NCBI GenBank assembly: GCA_018817845.1
Contig: JAHITH010000071.1
Location: 1 to 5,739, forward strand
Direction of reading: 5' to 3'
Length of the DNA: 5,739 nt
Origin: Patescibacteria group bacterium
GTDB taxonomy: Bacteria > Patescibacteriota > Microgenomatia > UBA1400 > MFAQ01
Notes under the pieces: model-generated
Databases searched by the model: none
Seen by the model: only the letters and a program-made list of their open reading frames with translations
Told to the model about the DNA's origin: nothing
Position numbers and translations under genes: made by a program
Shown here: one piece after another, positions 5,289-5,739 of the stretch
How positions within the stretch are numbered: the first letter of the stretch is position 1
Layout: each line of letters starts with the position of its first letter

Positions 5289-5714
5289 ATGAGTCGTAAG
5301 CATAACGTTAGAAAATTAAAGCTCAGCCGAACCTTCAACCAAAGAAAGGCCTTAATAAAGGGCTTGGTGGTCTCCCTTATTGACACTGGTAAGGTCACCA
5401 CCACTCTTACCAAGGCTAAGGTTCTAAAGTCTCGCTTCGATAAACTTGCCGCCAAGGCTCAGTCCGGCACGCTTCATGCCAGAAGACAGATATATTCTGC
5501 TCTTTCTAACCACAAGGCTACTAATAAACTAGTAGAAACCATCGTTCCCCTTATGCCTAAACGGCGCGGGGGTTTTGTTACCATAGAAAAAACAACCATC
5601 AGGCGTGGTGACGCCGCCGTCATGGCTACCGTCAAGTTCTCCGTCCCCCTCCCCGAACCTAAAAAAGTATTACTAAAAACAAGAAAAAATGAAAACCACG
5701 GTTCAAAAATCTAG
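5289..5714 (+). CDS. rplQ: 50S ribosomal protein L17 (bL17)
   Basis: L17 sits near the exit-tunnel side of the large subunit. Conserved segments are RKLKLSRTFNQRKALIKGLVVSLI (8-31), KVTTTLTKAKVL (35-46), LVETIVPLMPKRRGGFVTI (81-99) and RRGDAAVMATVKF (105-117), which in many L17 proteins is close to the end. Here a basic tail (118-141) follows, giving 141 residues. Start and frame are fixed by homology, and the gene begins 3 nt after the rpoA stop, in the same TAAAAAATG junction as rpsM-rpsK. The final 26 nt, including the TAG at 5712-5714, overlap the start of rplM in another frame. Confidence 0.96.
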   Translation: MSRKHNVRKLKLSRTFNQRKALIKGLVVSLIDTGKVTTTLTKAKVLKSRFDKLAAKAQSGTLHARRQIYSALSNHKATNKLVETIVPLMPKRRGGFVTIEKTTIRRGDAAVMATVKFSVPLPEPKKVLLKTRKNENHGSKI

Positions 5715-5739
5715 CCAAATAAAACGAACCTGGTATCTA
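5689..5739 (+). CDS. rplM: 50S ribosomal protein L13 (uL13), 5' end only
   Basis: From the ATG at 5689 an open frame runs to the right edge and reads MKTTVQKSSQIKRTWYL, 17 residues. It matches the conserved L13 N-terminus, in which a lysine- and threonine-rich start leads to a K-R-x-WYL motif. The gene is cut by the window edge. It starts inside rplQ (26-nt overlap, different frame), preceded by an A-rich run with no Shine-Dalgarno. Position after rplQ is the usual one, with rpsI expected next. Confidence 0.88.
   Translation, partial: MKTTVQKSSQIKRTWYL

Overview
The window carries the late part of a bacterial ribosomal-protein/RNA-polymerase operon, in the order map - infA - rpmJ - rpsM - rpsK - rpsD - rpoA - rplQ - rplM (5' end only), all on the + strand. 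Upstream of it lies a single divergent gene on the - strand, coding for an AAA ATPase of the DUF4143 type. The standard genetic code fits: tryptophan is TGG throughout, and TGA serves as a true stop for map. Compact genes, short A-rich spacers without Shine-Dalgarno sequences, the Cys-rich zinc forms of S4 and L36, and a Map with an 'IEIMY' rather than 'IEPM' motif suggest a Candidate Phyla Radiation (Patescibacteria) genome, perhaps Microgenomates-like. This placement is inference; no rRNA gene is present to confirm it.

Layout. Positions 1-86 hold the probable 3' end of an unidentified + strand ORF. Positions 87-248 are non-coding, with a cluster of C-tracts and a 21-bp palindrome. Positions 249-1508 (-) are the ATPase. 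Positions 1509-1667 form a divergent regulatory region: an exact 20-bp direct repeat overlaps the ATPase promoter, and a TATAAT box lies 7 nt before the map start. Positions 1668-2399 are map, whose stop codon begins a second copy of the palindrome. Next come a new promoter (TATAAT at 2449) and the unbroken run from infA to rplM, with spacers of 3 to 36 nt and a 26-nt rplQ/rplM overlap at the right edge.

Function. The + strand genes supply translation initiation (IF1), 30S head and body assembly (S13, S11, S4), 50S proteins (L36, L17, L13), the RNA polymerase alpha subunit and N-terminal methionine removal. This is the classical conserved alpha-operon set. The ATPase is not part of that set. 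It occupies the place where secY and adk often lie upstream of map, which suggests an insertion or rearrangement.

The most interesting signals are regulatory: the 20-bp direct repeat with a small dyad over the ATPase promoter, apparently leaderless transcripts for the ATPase and map, a shared 16/20 promoter box in front of map and infA, and two copies of a near-perfect palindrome, each just past the end of a gene. I found no convincing new multi-gene system.
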